Under the pieces are notes generated by a model. That model was given only the letters and a program-made list of their open reading frames with translations, made no database searches and was not told the DNA's origin. Positions 6,581-15,754 of a stretch of 64,000 nt of DNA are shown here, one piece after another. Position 1 is the stretch's first letter. Every line of letters begins with the position of its first letter. A program made the position numbers and the translations under genes. The DNA is taken from assembly GCF_017874315.1 (NCBI RefSeq), contig NZ_JAGGLG010000003.1, positions 116,332 to 180,331 on the forward strand, in the 5' to 3' direction. Source of the DNA: Symbiobacterium terraclitae. Lineage in GTDB: Bacteria; Bacillota; Sulfobacillia; Symbiobacteriales; Symbiobacteriaceae.

Positions 6581-9202
6581 TTGCCGAATACCCGACGGCC
6601 TGACGGTTCGCCTCCGAAGCGACCGGCCGCACAGAAGCGAAGGCGGGGACGCCGCTGGCTCCTCTGGGCCTTCCTCCTCTTCCTGGGCGTGCTGATCGGC
6701 GGCGCCGGTCTGGCTGGCGCATACGTCTACCAGGCGTACCAGGACCTGCCCACCTTCCAAGCATTCGACCCATCGCTCACCTCGATCATCTACGACCGCT
6801 ACGGCAACAAGGTCTACGAACTGGCCGCAGAGGAGAACCGGGTGCTGGTCGACCTGGAGGACATCCCCGAGGACGTCCGCAACGCGGTCATCGCCGTGGA
6901 GGACCGCCGGTTCAAGGAACACTTCGGGGTCGACCCCATCCGGTTGGCCGGCGCTGTATGGTCTGACGTGAAGTACTTCCTGGGCGTGCCCGGGTCCCAG
7001 CTGGAGGGCGGCTCCACCATCACGATGCAGCTGGCCCGCAACGCCTTCCTCACCCTCGACCAGACCATGAAGCGCAAGGTCCAGGAGATTATGATCGCCA
7101 TCAACCTGGAGCGGCGGTACACCAAGGACGAGATCCTGGAGCAGTACCTGAACACCGTCGCGTGGGGCGGTCAGGCGTACGGCATCGAGGCCGCCGCCCA
7201 GATGTACTTCTCCAAGCACGCCAGTGAGCTCACCCTCTCAGAGGGGGCGCTGCTGGCCGGAATCCTGAAGGGCCCTTCCGAGTACAGCCCCTTCGACAAC
7301 CTGGAGGGGGCGCTTGAGCGGCGGGAGATCGTGCTCGATCTCATGGTCGAGCAGGGCTATCTGGACGCCGCCGAGGCGGAGCGGCTCAAGAAGGAGGTCC
7401 CGGTGATCAAGCGGGCGGAGATCACGCCCACCACCGTCACCTTTACCGGCGACTGGTACGTGGACCACGTCATCACCATCCTGACCGACCCGGACGAGGC
7501 GGCCAGGTACAACCTCCCCCCCTTCACCGCCGACGACCTCTACCAGAAGGGCCTGCGCATCTACACGGCGCTGGACCGCGAGAAGCAGCGCATCGCCGAG
7601 GAGAAGCTGAAGGAGATCATGCCCGCGGCCACGGTGGAGTTCAGCGGCAGCGAGGACACCGAAGTGCCCGAGGCCGCGGTGGTGGTCATGGACCACACCA
7701 CCGGCGAGGTCCTGGCCCTGGTGGGCGGCATGAACCACGACCGGATGCTGGGCTTCAACCGGGCCACGCAGGCCCGGCGTGACCCGGGCTCAACGATCAA
7801 GCCGATCGTGGCCTACCTGCCGGCCATCGACCTGCTCGGCTGGGGCCCGGCGACGATCATCGACGACTCGCCGCCCCGCCTCAACGAGGACGGCACCAAC
7901 GTCTGGCCCGAGAACTACGAGTTCAACTACCAGGGTCTCAAGACCATGCGCTATGTGGTGGAGCAGTCGCGTAACGCCGCCGCCGTGCGCACCCTGGAGG
8001 CCGTCACCCCCACCCGGGGCGTCGAGTACGGCCGCAGGCTGGGCCTTCCCCTGGTCACCCGTGAGGAGAACCCCGTCATCAACGACGAGAACCTCTCCCT
8101 GACCCTGGGCGGCCTCAGCCAGGGCGTCACGCCCCTCGAGATGACCGCCGCGTTCGGCGTGCTGGGCAGCCTGGGGCAGAAGACCGACCCCGTGGTGATC
8201 ACCCGCATCGAGAACAAGTACGGCGAGGTCATCTGGGAGGCCAGGCCCAAGGTGGAGCAGGTGGTCGACCGGACGTCCGCGTGGCTGATGGTCGACGTCC
8301 TGCGGGGCGCCATCAAGAACGGCACGCCCGCCTACGAGACCAAGGGCTGGCACGGCTGGCCCGCTGCCGGCAAGACCGGCACCACCGAGGAGTGGCACGA
8401 CGCCTGGTTCATCGGCTTCACGCCGGAGATCGTGGTCGGGGTCTGGACGGGCTACGACAACAACGAGGGGCGCAAGCGGCTGCCCCACGGCGGACAGGGC
8501 TGGAAGAACTGGACGGGTGCCGGCCCGCCCACCCGGATCTGGACCGCGATCATGGACGAGTACTACACCGAGGCCCCGCCCGACTGGGAGCGGCCGCGGA
8601 ACGTGGTGCAGGCACAGTACTGCGGGGTGACGGGCAACCAGCCCAGCGAGTTCTGCCCGCCCGAGGAGATCAAGACCGACTGGTTCCGCCAGGGCAACGA
8701 GCCCAAGCCGGAGACCTGGTACCAGCAGGTGACGGTGGTCCGGGAGCCCTTCCTCACGCTGAAGGACGGCACGGTGGTCGAGCGCTACGTGCTGTGGCAG
8801 CAGGGGTGCGCCGGCACCCCCGAGACGCTCAACCTGATCAAGCGGCCCACGACGTGGGTGAAGCACCCGAAGGATCCCAACAACATCTGGCGCTACTGGC
8901 CGCAGGACTGGTGGAAGGAAGTGCCCACCGACAAGTGCACGCCGGTGACGGGCGGCGGACAGCTGCCGGGCGGGACCAACCGGCCGGGCACCGGCGGCCA
9001 GAACGGCGGCAGCACCGGGAGCACCGGTGCCACCACCCCCGGCAGCAGCACGGGAACCGGGAACCAGACCGGCGACACCGGGAACACGGGCACCGGCCGC
9101 CAGAACCGGGGCGGCACCGGTACGACCGTCCCCGGCGGCAGCAACCAGGACAGCAGCCCCGGGAGCGGTGGCACCGGCGCAGGCAACACGACACGACCGT
9201 AA
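6581..9202 (+). CDS. class A penicillin-binding protein (PBP1A-like)
   Basis: Bifunctional peptidoglycan synthase that polymerises glycan strands and cross-links peptides outside the membrane. A basic cytoplasmic tail precedes one membrane anchor at about residues 27-50. The glycosyltransferase-51 domain follows, with VEDRRFKEHFG (catalytic Glu about 107) and EGGSTITMQLARN. The transpeptidase domain has STIK (Ser about 404), SRN (about 463) and KTGT (Lys about 598). The last 90 residues are a low-complexity Gly/Thr/Asn/Ser tail. Start TTG 6581 is chosen because GGAGGTG lies 6 nt upstream; TTG 6566 overlaps that Shine-Dalgarno. It is single, divergent from tyrS, with its own terminator. Confidence 0.95.
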   Translation: MPNTRRPDGSPPKRPAAQKRRRGRRWLLWAFLLFLGVLIGGAGLAGAYVYQAYQDLPTFQAFDPSLTSIIYDRYGNKVYELAAEENRVLVDLEDIPEDVRNAVIAVEDRRFKEHFGVDPIRLAGAVWSDVKYFLGVPGSQLEGGSTITMQLARNAFLTLDQTMKRKVQEIMIAINLERRYTKDEILEQYLNTVAWGGQAYGIEAAAQMYFSKHASELTLSEGALLAGILKGPSEYSPFDNLEGALERREIVLDLMVEQGYLDAAEAERLKKEVPVIKRAEITPTTVTFTGDWYVDHVITILTDPDEAARYNLPPFTADDLYQKGLRIYTALDREKQRIAEEKLKEIMPAATVEFSGSEDTEVPEAAVVVMDHTTGEVLALVGGMNHDRMLGFNRATQARRDPGSTIKPIVAYLPAIDLLGWGPATIIDDSPPRLNEDGTNVWPENYEFNYQGLKTMRYVVEQSRNAAAVRTLEAVTPTRGVEYGRRLGLPLVTREENPVINDENLSLTLGGLSQGVTPLEMTAAFGVLGSLGQKTDPVVITRIENKYGEVIWEARPKVEQVVDRTSAWLMVDVLRGAIKNGTPAYETKGWHGWPAAGKTGTTEEWHDAWFIGFTPEIVVGVWTGYDNNEGRKRLPHGGQGWKNWTGAGPPTRIWTAIMDEYYTEAPPDWERPRNVVQAQYCGVTGNQPSEFCPPEEIKTDWFRQGNEPKPETWYQQVTVVREPFLTLKDGTVVERYVLWQQGCAGTPETLNLIKRPTTWVKHPKDPNNIWRYWPQDWWKEVPTDKCTPVTGGGQLPGGTNRPGTGGQNGGSTGSTGATTPGSSTGTGNQTGDTGNTGTGRQNRGGTGTTVPGGSNQDSSPGSGGTGAGNTTRP

Positions 9203-9212
9203 CAGCACGACT

Positions 9213-9258
9213 GAGGGGGAACTGGAGCGCATCCAGTTCCCCCTCTTGTAAGTCTTTG
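9213..9258 (+). terminator. intrinsic terminator of the PBP gene
   Basis: A perfect 14-bp stem (GAGGGGGAACTGGA at 9213-9226 with 9232-9245) has a 5-nt loop and is followed by TTGTAAGTCTTTG. It begins 11 nt after the PBP stop codon. Confidence 0.85.
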
Positions 9259-9279
9259 TGCGGACTTGCGCCCCCGGCC

Positions 9280-9666
9280 CTACCAGGTGCGCGTCACGAC
9301 CCAGCGGCCGCCCTCAGACTTGACCATGAGCTGGGCTCCCACCGCAACGCCGTCCGGCCTGTACCCGCCCAGCAGGGCGACGAAGTACCGCGGTTCATCC
9401 CCGGGCTCCACCGTGACGAGCGTGGCGACTTCCGGCTGCACCAGGTTCCCGATCAGTGCGATCGCATCGTCGGCGGTGATCTCCGCATTCCAGGACAGCA
9501 GCGACTCGACAGCCGCCCTGTCGCCATTCACCGCGGCCGCGACGAACCGGTCGGCCGCCTTCCTGGCCTGGGCCGAGTCGGACCAGTATCTGCCGTAGAT
9601 CGAGGCCCCAAGCCCGAGGATGACCGCCAGCCCGAAAACCGCCAGGAGATACTGTTTCCGTGACAT
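9280..9666 (-). CDS. membrane-anchored small protein, NTF2-like fold suspected
   Basis: I do not recognise a named family. The 128-residue protein has an N-terminal membrane anchor (YLLAVFGLAVILGLGASIYG) and a short exported domain with AADRFVAAAVNGDRAAVESL and a C-terminal GGRWVVTRTW. The same layout and motifs occur in the protein at 48378-48821 (AAHRFWSAAVRGDASTIESM; GTWKVTRQG), so the two are paralogues. The pattern (helix, 'AAVxGD', strand-rich end) resembles SnoaL/NTF2-like folds; this is inference. Start is ATG 9666 or GTG 9672; GGAGGTGATC lies upstream of both. A promoter TTGCCA-18-TACACT is at 9825-9854. It is convergent with the PBP gene. Confidence 0.75.
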   Translation of the reverse strand: MSRKQYLLAVFGLAVILGLGASIYGRYWSDSAQARKAADRFVAAAVNGDRAAVESLLSWNAEITADDAIALIGNLVQPEVATLVTVEPGDEPRYFVALLGGYRPDGVAVGAQLMVKSEGGRWVVTRTW

Positions 9667-9824
9667 TGTCACGGACGGATCACCTCCCCCTGCAGGGCCG
9701 TCTCGCCGACAGAGCGACCGGGTCGTCGCCCCGGGGACACGGCCCCGGCTGGCCCCCCGCAGCGGGCAACCGGTCGTGCACGCGCCCCTCCGGAGACGGC
9801 CGAAGCATCACACGCTGCACTGTG

Positions 9825-9854
9825 AGTGTACCACGGACCCGAAATTTCTGGCAA
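9825..9854 (-). promoter_or_regulatory. sigma-A promoter of the membrane-anchored small protein
   Basis: On the minus strand TTGCCA (9849-9854) and TACACT (9825-9830) are 18 nt apart. The predicted leader of about 150 nt is GC-rich and contains a long-range 9-bp inverted repeat (GGCCGTCTC near 9696 with GAGACGGCC near 9793). I could not assign it to a known riboswitch class. Confidence 0.55.
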
Positions 9855-9924
9855 CCGCGTCAGTGGCCCTCGCACAGCAGGGTTCGCCGTCGCGCTGGAC
9901 GAAACTACTGTTCGGGTGATCTCC

Positions 9925-11172
9925 ATGCAAGTGCGCGACCCCGTTCATGGCGATATCTTCCTGACCGAGACTGAGGTCCAGGTGCTCGACACCCGGGAGA
10001 TGCAGCGGCTCCGGTCGATCAAGCAGCTGGGTGCGGCCCACCTGGTCTTCCCCGGGTGCGTCCACACCCGGTTCGACCACAGCCTCGGGGCGCTGCACAT
10101 GGCCCACCGCCTGATGGAGGCGCTCCGGCTGCAGGGCTGTGCGATCGACCCCGAGGAGGCGCAGCTCGTGCGCCTGGCGATGCTGGTGCACGACGTGACC
10201 CACATCCCCTACGGCCACACCTTCGAGGACGAGCGGCAGATCTTCCCCAGGCACGATGCCGGCCCCCGGCTGGACTACTTCCTCGGCATCCACAGCGAGC
10301 TGGGCCGCACCCTGGCCGCCGCCGGCTACCTGGACGGGGTGAGGGCGATCCTGTCCGGCCGCCCTCCCGCGCCGTGGATGGGCCAGATCGTCTCCTCCAC
10401 CGTCGACGCCGACCTGCTGGACTACCTGCGGCGTGACTCCTTCTTCGCGGGCCTGCGCATGAACTACGATGACCGGGTCCTCTCCTACTTCGTGAAGGAG
10501 GACGGCCGGCTGCTGATCAACATGGTGAAGCGCGGGCTGGACCGGCCCGACGCCCGGACCGAGATCATCCACCTGCTGCGGATGCGCTACGTCCTGACCG
10601 AGCGCCTCTACCTCCACCACGCCAAGATCGCCGCCGGGGCGATGATCTCGAAGACCGTTGAACTCCACGCCAGGCACACCGGCCTCAGGGAGGAGGCGCT
10701 CTACGGCCTCGGCGACCAGACCTTCCTGGACCTCATGGCCCGGCTGCCCGGGCCGGGCGTCATCCAGGAGCTGGTGGACGGCGTGACCAACCGCCGGCTG
10801 TACAAGCGCGCCTACGTGCTCTCAGGTGACACGCTGGGCGAGGAGCGGGACGGCTTCATCGCCCGCTACGGCGGCCAGTCTGAGGCCCGGGAGGAGCTGG
10901 AGACGCAGATCGCGCAGAAAGCCCGGCTGAAGCCGGGGCAGGTGATCGTCTACTGCCCGAAGGCGAGCTTCTTCAAGGAAGTCCAGGTGCCCGTCCGCTC
11001 CCGCCACGGCGTCGGCCCGCTGCTCGAACTGGACCGCTCCGGCGAGGTGGCCGCCATGGCCCGGCAGTACGAGGGGCTCTGGCGGACGTACGTCTTTTGC
11101 CCGGCGGAGAAGGTGGACGCCGTGCGCCGGGCGTGCGAGAAGCTGTTTGGGTATGAGAGCGAGTACAAGTAG
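9925..11172 (+). CDS. HD domain phosphohydrolase (SAMHD1/dGTPase-like)
   Basis: A 415-residue metal-dependent phosphohydrolase of the HD superfamily. It begins MQVRDPVHGDIFLTETEVQV, the usual start of the YwfO/SAMHD1-like group, then has H47 (HTRFDHSLG), H89-D90 (MLVHDVTHIPYGHT) and D161 (TVDADLLDYLRRDS), which complete the metal site. Members of this group hydrolyse (d)NTPs; the substrate here is unknown. The Shine-Dalgarno is weak (GGGTGAT a few nt upstream); ATG 9925 is chosen by homology. It is single, transcribed on the plus strand ahead of the Nudix gene, with 250 nt between them. Confidence 0.9.
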   Translation: MQVRDPVHGDIFLTETEVQVLDTREMQRLRSIKQLGAAHLVFPGCVHTRFDHSLGALHMAHRLMEALRLQGCAIDPEEAQLVRLAMLVHDVTHIPYGHTFEDERQIFPRHDAGPRLDYFLGIHSELGRTLAAAGYLDGVRAILSGRPPAPWMGQIVSSTVDADLLDYLRRDSFFAGLRMNYDDRVLSYFVKEDGRLLINMVKRGLDRPDARTEIIHLLRMRYVLTERLYLHHAKIAAGAMISKTVELHARHTGLREEALYGLGDQTFLDLMARLPGPGVIQELVDGVTNRRLYKRAYVLSGDTLGEERDGFIARYGGQSEAREELETQIAQKARLKPGQVIVYCPKASFFKEVQVPVRSRHGVGPLLELDRSGEVAAMARQYEGLWRTYVFCPAEKVDAVRRACEKLFGYESEYK

Positions 11173-11421
11173 GGAGCGTCGGGCGATGGGCTTCCCCCGG
11201 CTTTTCAATGCCTGTCTCAGCCCGTGCGGGGAATGGCCTCGTGCAGCTTTAGACCGGGTTGGAGGTGGCACTGGCCTGGACCGTGCCGGAGCAATCCTGC
11301 GGCCCAGGCCGTCCGACAGATCGTACGACCATCCAAGGGGGTCTGCGGCGTGGGTGTCCAAGATGTGTCGAGTGGTGATGGCGGTGCGGGCAACCGCACT
11401 GGTGGTGTGGGCAACCGCCCT

Positions 11422-11826
11422 TTGAGAAGGGTCGACGTGGCGTACATCCTCATCTTCGACCCTGCTGCGCAGCGGATCCTGATGGTTCGGAACGACCACG
11501 GCTCGTGGACACTCCCCGGCGGCATGCGCGAACCGGGCGAGACCCTGCAGGAGACCGCACGGCGCGAGGCCAGGGAGGAGACCGGGCTGGAGGTGCGCGT
11601 CGGTCCGGTGGTGCACGTCGCCGAGCGCATCTGGCACGAGCACACGCTCTTTGTGACGTTCCGGGCCAATGTCGTGGGCGGCACGCTGGGGGCGGGGCTG
11701 CTGGGCGACGTCCGGGAAGTGGCCTGGAAGGGCGTCGAGGAGGCGCAGGAGTTGATGCCTTACTACGAGGACCTGCAGAGCCTCCTGACCGCCTCGGCGA
11801 ACTATCAGTGCCATAGAGACACGTAG
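11422..11826 (+). CDS. Nudix hydrolase
   Basis: Nudix enzymes hydrolyse nucleoside diphosphates linked to another moiety. The full Nudix box is present: GGMREPGETLQETARREA followed by REETGLEV, with the EExxxREAREE metal ligands. The domain starts RRVDVAYILIFDPAAQRILM. Start is uncertain: TTG 11422 gives the common family N-terminus; GTG 11437 has a GAGAAGG upstream; GTG 11350 has AAGGGGG at 8 nt but would add a Gly-rich stretch. Substrate cannot be told from sequence. A hairpin at 11861-11890 follows the stop. Confidence 0.88.
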   Translation: MRRVDVAYILIFDPAAQRILMVRNDHGSWTLPGGMREPGETLQETARREAREETGLEVRVGPVVHVAERIWHEHTLFVTFRANVVGGTLGAGLLGDVREVAWKGVEEAQELMPYYEDLQSLLTASANYQCHRDT

Positions 11827-11860
11827 GGCCGCTCGACGCGAATCAGCACACCAAGTGGAA

Positions 11861-11890
11861 TCGTCCGGGGTGCACAGGCGCCCCGGACGA
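11861..11890 (+). terminator. hairpin after the Nudix gene
   Basis: A 10-bp perfect stem (TCGTCCGGGG with CCCCGGACGA) with a 10-nt loop starts 35 nt after the Nudix stop. The T tract after it is poor (TCTCATCG), so efficiency is uncertain. Confidence 0.5.
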
Positions 11891-12020
11891 TCTCATCGTG
11901 CGCAGCCATGAAGAGAGACGGCGTAGCCTGATGGGGTAATCGGCATGGCGGCGGCCAGCCTCGCATGCATGGCGCTGACGCCAACATGGCTGGATTGATA
12001 CATCTCAAGCACACCCCGGT

Positions 12021-12116
12021 CGACTCTCCCAAAGGTTGACACGGGGCAGGGCGCACCGCCGTAGGCACGCCGACGATGGCCGGACGCCTGCTCCTGGGCG
12101 GGCTGGCTCGTGTCAA
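12021..12116. repeat. 96-nt dispersed repeat, copy B
   Basis: Second copy of the repeat at 4658-4753. In this copy the segment from TTGACACG (from 12036) to CGTGTCAA (to 12116) is bounded by 8-bp inverted ends, which copy A has only at the right. It ends 7 nt from the mutS2 stop codon. Confidence 0.65.
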
Positions 12117-12122
12117 CCTCAC

Positions 12123-14504
12123 TCACTCCTGCAGCTTCGCCACGGTCACCCCGTCGCCGCCCTCGCCGATGCCGCCGAGCCGGTGGGAGACCACCCGGCG
12201 GTCGGTCCGGAGCATCTCGGTGACGGCCTTGCGCAGGGCGCCGGTGCCCTTCCCGTGGATGATCCGCACCTGCGGGAGCCCCGCCAGCACGGCGTCGTCC
12301 AGGAACTTGTCGACCTTCTCCAGCGCCTCGTCCACCATCAGCCCGCGCAGGTCCACCTCGGTGGACATCTCCTGCGCCTTGGCGGCGGCCAGCCCCTTGC
12401 CGCGGGTCCGCATGCCCGCCGCGCCACGGGCCCTGGCGTCGGGCTGCTCCTCCTCCGCCCGCTCCAGGTCCTGCACCGAGACCGTCATCTTGATGATGCC
12501 GGCCTGCACCAGCAGGTTGCCCTGGGCGTCGGGCTCGGTCAGCACGTAGCCGCGGGTGTCCAGCGAGACGATGCGCACGGCGTCGCCCGGCTTGAGCCCG
12601 CGGGGGGCCTCGCCCCGGCGCTGGGCCCGGCGCTCCTCCTCGGTGGGTTCCACGGACTGGCGGGCCCGGGAGAGCCGCTCGCGGGCGGACTGGATGGTCC
12701 GCATCCGCTCGGCCTCCCGCTGCTCCCGCAGGGCCTGCTTCAGCTCGGCGATCACCGCCTCGGCCTCGCGCCGGGCAGTGGCCAGGATCTGCTGCGCCTG
12801 GGCGCGGGCCTTCTCCACCGTCTCGGCGGCCTTCTGCCTGGCGTCGCCGTAGCGCCGCTCGTACTCCTCCCGCATGCGCTGAGCCTCCGCCCGCAGGCGG
12901 TTGGCCTCGGCCCGCTCCTTCTCCAGCTCGGCCCGGGTGGCGTGGATGCCCTGGATCAGGTCCTCCACCCGCTCCTGGTCCCGGGTGAGGAAGCTGCGGG
13001 CCCGGTCGACGATGTGGGGCGACAGCCCCAGCCGCCGGGAAATCTCAAACGCGTTGGACGACCCCGGCACGCCGATCAGCAGCCTGTAGGTGGGCTGCAG
13101 CGTCTCCACGTCGAACTCCACCGAGGCGTTCTCCACCCGGCTGCGGGTGTAGGCGTAGGTCTTCAGCTCCGAGTAGTGGGTGGTGGCCACCGTCTTGGCG
13201 CCCCGGGCGTGCAGGTGCTCCAGGATCGACATCGCGAGCGCCGCGCCCTCCGTGGGATCGGTGCCGGCCCCGAGCTCGTCCATCAGGACCAGGGCGGGCC
13301 CCTCGAGCGCATTGAGGATGCGGATGATGTTGGTCATGTGCCCCGAGAAGGTGGAGAGCGACTGCTCGATGGACTGCTCGTCGCCCACGTCGACGAAGAC
13401 CTGCTGGAAGATGCCCACCCGGGTGCCGTAGCCCGCCGGCAGGTGCAGGCCGGCCTGGGCCATGAGGACGAACAGCCCCATGGTCTTCAGCGCCACCGTC
13501 TTGCCGCCCGTGTTGGGACCGGTGATCACCAGCGTGTCGAAGGTGATGCCGATGTGGACGTCGATGGGCACCGCCTTGCCCTGGAGCAGCGGGTGGCGCC
13601 CCTTGCGGATCTCCAGCAGGGGCTCACGGGCCAGCTCGGGCTCGATGCAGTCCAGGTCCAGCGACAGCTTGCCCTTGGCCGAGGCAAAGTCGATCTGGGC
13701 CACGGCCTGCAGGGTGTCGAGCAGGCTGTCCGACTCGTCGGCGACCAGGCTCGAGAGACGGGTCAGGATCCGCTGGACCTCCTCCCGCTCCTTCAGGGCC
13801 AGCTCCTTCAGTTCGTTGTTCATTTCCACCACGGCCAGCGGCTCGATGAAGAGCGTCGACCCCGAGCCGGACTGGTCGTGGACGATGCCGGGCACCTGCG
13901 CCCGGTACTCGATCTTCACCGGCACGACGAAGCGGTTGTCGCGGATGGTGACGATGGGGTCCTGCAGGTACTTGGCGGCCGGGCCGCGCACGAAGGCGTC
14001 CAGCCGGTCCTTCATGCGGTTCTGCAGGGTGCGCATCGCCCGCCGGATGTCGTGCAGGGCCGGGCTGGCGTCGTCGCGCACCTCGCCGTGCTCGTCGATG
14101 GCCTGGCGGATCTCGGCCTCCAGGCGGCTGAAGGTGCCCAGCATGCGCGACAGGGCGTTCAGGATCGGCACGCCCTCCTGCTCCTCCAGGAACCGCTTCA
14201 GGCGGCGGCTGCTGGCCGCGGTGTCGGCCACGTCCAGCAGGTCGGCGGGCTCCAGCGTGCCGCCGCGCACCGCCCTGCCCACGTGCGGCCGCAGGTCGTG
14301 CAGGCCTCCCAGGGGGATGGCGTGGCCGGCCAGGTAGAGCCGCCTGGCCTCGCTGGTCTCGGCCTGCCGGTGCTGCACCTCCAGGAAATCGGTGGCGGGC
14401 ATGAGCGACTCGACCACCTCCCTGCCCAGGGAGGTCGCGCACCGCTCGGCCAGCATCTCCTTGATCTTGGCGAACTCCAGCGTTCGCAGCGTACGTTCGT
14501 CCAT
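12123..14504 (-). CDS. mutS2: endonuclease MutS2
   Basis: MutS2 is a MutS-family ATPase with a C-terminal Smr nuclease domain; in Firmicutes it has been linked to suppression of recombination and rescue of collided ribosomes. This 793-residue protein starts MDERTLRTLEFAKIKEMLAE, has Walker A GPNTGGKTVALK (about residue 335), the signature MTNIIRILNA then LVLMDELGAGTDPTEGAAL (Walker B), a long coiled coil at about 520-620, and the Smr domain EVDLRGLMVDEALEKV...IIHGKGTGALR. ATG 14504 is chosen by homology; the frame continues upstream without homology. It stands alone in a minus-strand series. Confidence 0.96.
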   Translation of the reverse strand: MDERTLRTLEFAKIKEMLAERCATSLGREVVESLMPATDFLEVQHRQAETSEARRLYLAGHAIPLGGLHDLRPHVGRAVRGGTLEPADLLDVADTAASSRRLKRFLEEQEGVPILNALSRMLGTFSRLEAEIRQAIDEHGEVRDDASPALHDIRRAMRTLQNRMKDRLDAFVRGPAAKYLQDPIVTIRDNRFVVPVKIEYRAQVPGIVHDQSGSGSTLFIEPLAVVEMNNELKELALKEREEVQRILTRLSSLVADESDSLLDTLQAVAQIDFASAKGKLSLDLDCIEPELAREPLLEIRKGRHPLLQGKAVPIDVHIGITFDTLVITGPNTGGKTVALKTMGLFVLMAQAGLHLPAGYGTRVGIFQQVFVDVGDEQSIEQSLSTFSGHMTNIIRILNALEGPALVLMDELGAGTDPTEGAALAMSILEHLHARGAKTVATTHYSELKTYAYTRSRVENASVEFDVETLQPTYRLLIGVPGSSNAFEISRRLGLSPHIVDRARSFLTRDQERVEDLIQGIHATRAELEKERAEANRLRAEAQRMREEYERRYGDARQKAAETVEKARAQAQQILATARREAEAVIAELKQALREQREAERMRTIQSARERLSRARQSVEPTEEERRAQRRGEAPRGLKPGDAVRIVSLDTRGYVLTEPDAQGNLLVQAGIIKMTVSVQDLERAEEEQPDARARGAAGMRTRGKGLAAAKAQEMSTEVDLRGLMVDEALEKVDKFLDDAVLAGLPQVRIIHGKGTGALRKAVTEMLRTDRRVVSHRLGGIGEGGDGVTVAKLQE

Positions 14505-14731
14505 GATGGTGTTCTTCCGTAGCTCCTCTCGTGTAAGGGGGGGCGGAGAGTTCCCAGAGTGTCTAGACGTAAGTTCGCTGGTATTGTTCCCCGGGCCGCC
14601 GTCGCAGGGGACGGGGAACCCGCTCCAGGACAGGCGACTGGGGCTGCTCAGCGGCGACCACACCTCGGGCGGGCGCCGGCAGCTGCCCGGCGGTGAGCCC
14701 ACCGGGCGCGGCAGTGCTCGGCACCGGGCTG

Positions 14732-15655
14732 TCAGCCCACCACCCGCAGGATCGCCGGGGTGATGTCCAGCAGCGACCGGATGCCGCTGGCCACCGCGCC
14801 AGCCCCCGGCCCCCGCACGAAGGTCGCGACGGGGTTCAGGGTGTGGGTCTTCACCGACAGGTCCTCGATGTTGCCGTGGTCCGAGGTGATCAGCAGCAGG
14901 TGGTCCTCCGGCAGCTCCTGCAGGAGCCCTGCGAGGAAGGCGTCCAGCCGCTCCAGCACCCGCCGGGCCTCCGCCATGTCCCGGGCGTGGCCGGCTTTGT
15001 CGGTGAGGAAGTGCTCGTACAGCGTGAAGTGGTGCTCGGCGGCCACGCGGGCGGCCCGGCGGCCGGCCTCCACCGGGTCGACCGGTTCGACGTCGTAGCC
15101 CATCTGCCGCAGCACCTCGTGGTCGATGTCGAAGCCGACGGCCTCGCCGCGCCGCAGCTGGTCGAAGTTCCGGAAGACGTGCATGCCTCCGGCCAGCGCA
15201 GCGACGGTGGACGCCGAGGGCCGGTACCGGCGGTCTGCCTGCAGCGGCTGGCCCGCCGCCACCCATTCGAAGAACTCGGGCCGGAAGGCGTTGAGGAAGG
15301 TCGCCTTCAGCCCCCGCGCCACCACCCGGCGGAAGATGGAATGCTCCTCGAGGATCGCCCGGAGGCGGGGCGTGGGGTAGGCGTTGAGGTGGCGACCGAT
15401 GGCCCGGGCCGCGTTCTGCCCGGTAAAGATCGTGGTCTGCCCCGTTGCGCTCTGGGGCAGACCCGGTACGTCCAGACACGGATCGGTGGCCACCACGGCC
15501 AGGTCGGGGCCCGAGAACGGCACGGCGCCGCGCCAGAGCGGGCTGCCGCCCAGGAGCGACCTGAAGGCAGGCATCTGCGCCGTAAGCAGCGGGTTCACCT
15601 CGGGATCGTCGCCGCCGAGACCCATGCCGTCGATGAAGAGCAGAAACACCCTCAT
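14732..15655 (-). CDS. alkaline-phosphatase-superfamily metalloenzyme (phosphoglycerate-mutase-like)
   Basis: A 307-residue member of the alkaline phosphatase / cofactor-independent phosphoglycerate mutase superfamily, which uses two metals. It begins MRVFLLFIDGMGLGGDDPEV (first metal Asp). SATGQTTIFTGQNAA carries the nucleophile position, and ITSDHGNIEDLSVKTHTLNP is the superfamily's DHGN...T.HT.NP metal motif. It is much shorter than true phosphoglycerate mutase (about 510) and lacks its insert, so it is probably a phosphatase or phosphomutase of other specificity. Start ATG 15655. The neighbours mutS2 and DUF421 give no pathway clue. Confidence 0.85.
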   Translation of the reverse strand: MRVFLLFIDGMGLGGDDPEVNPLLTAQMPAFRSLLGGSPLWRGAVPFSGPDLAVVATDPCLDVPGLPQSATGQTTIFTGQNAARAIGRHLNAYPTPRLRAILEEHSIFRRVVARGLKATFLNAFRPEFFEWVAAGQPLQADRRYRPSASTVAALAGGMHVFRNFDQLRRGEAVGFDIDHEVLRQMGYDVEPVDPVEAGRRAARVAAEHHFTLYEHFLTDKAGHARDMAEARRVLERLDAFLAGLLQELPEDHLLLITSDHGNIEDLSVKTHTLNPVATFVRGPGAGAVASGIRSLLDITPAILRVVG

Positions 15656-15754
15656 GCTGCCACCTCCGATCGCTGCGACGGGAAAGCGGCCTCCGTTGAG
15701 CGGCGCCAGCCCCGGCGTCGGCGTGACCCGTTTGCCGCGGCCACCGGGCGCTAT

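Noticed and set aside
9673..9824. c-di-AMP (ydaO) or other known riboswitch before the membrane-anchored small protein
   Set aside because: The leader is GC-rich and can fold, but I could not match the conserved core of ydaO or any other riboswitch class.
12036..14522. 828-codon open frame on the plus strand
   Set aside because: It is the antisense shadow of mutS2, a result of GC-rich codon use; no ribosome binding site, no domain, composition rich in His/Gly/Leu typical of such shadows.
12123..15479. Long minus-strand frame that would extend MutS2 to 1118 residues
   Set aside because: The upstream part is out-of-frame sequence of the phosphatase gene; homology and a plausible start put MutS2 at 14504.
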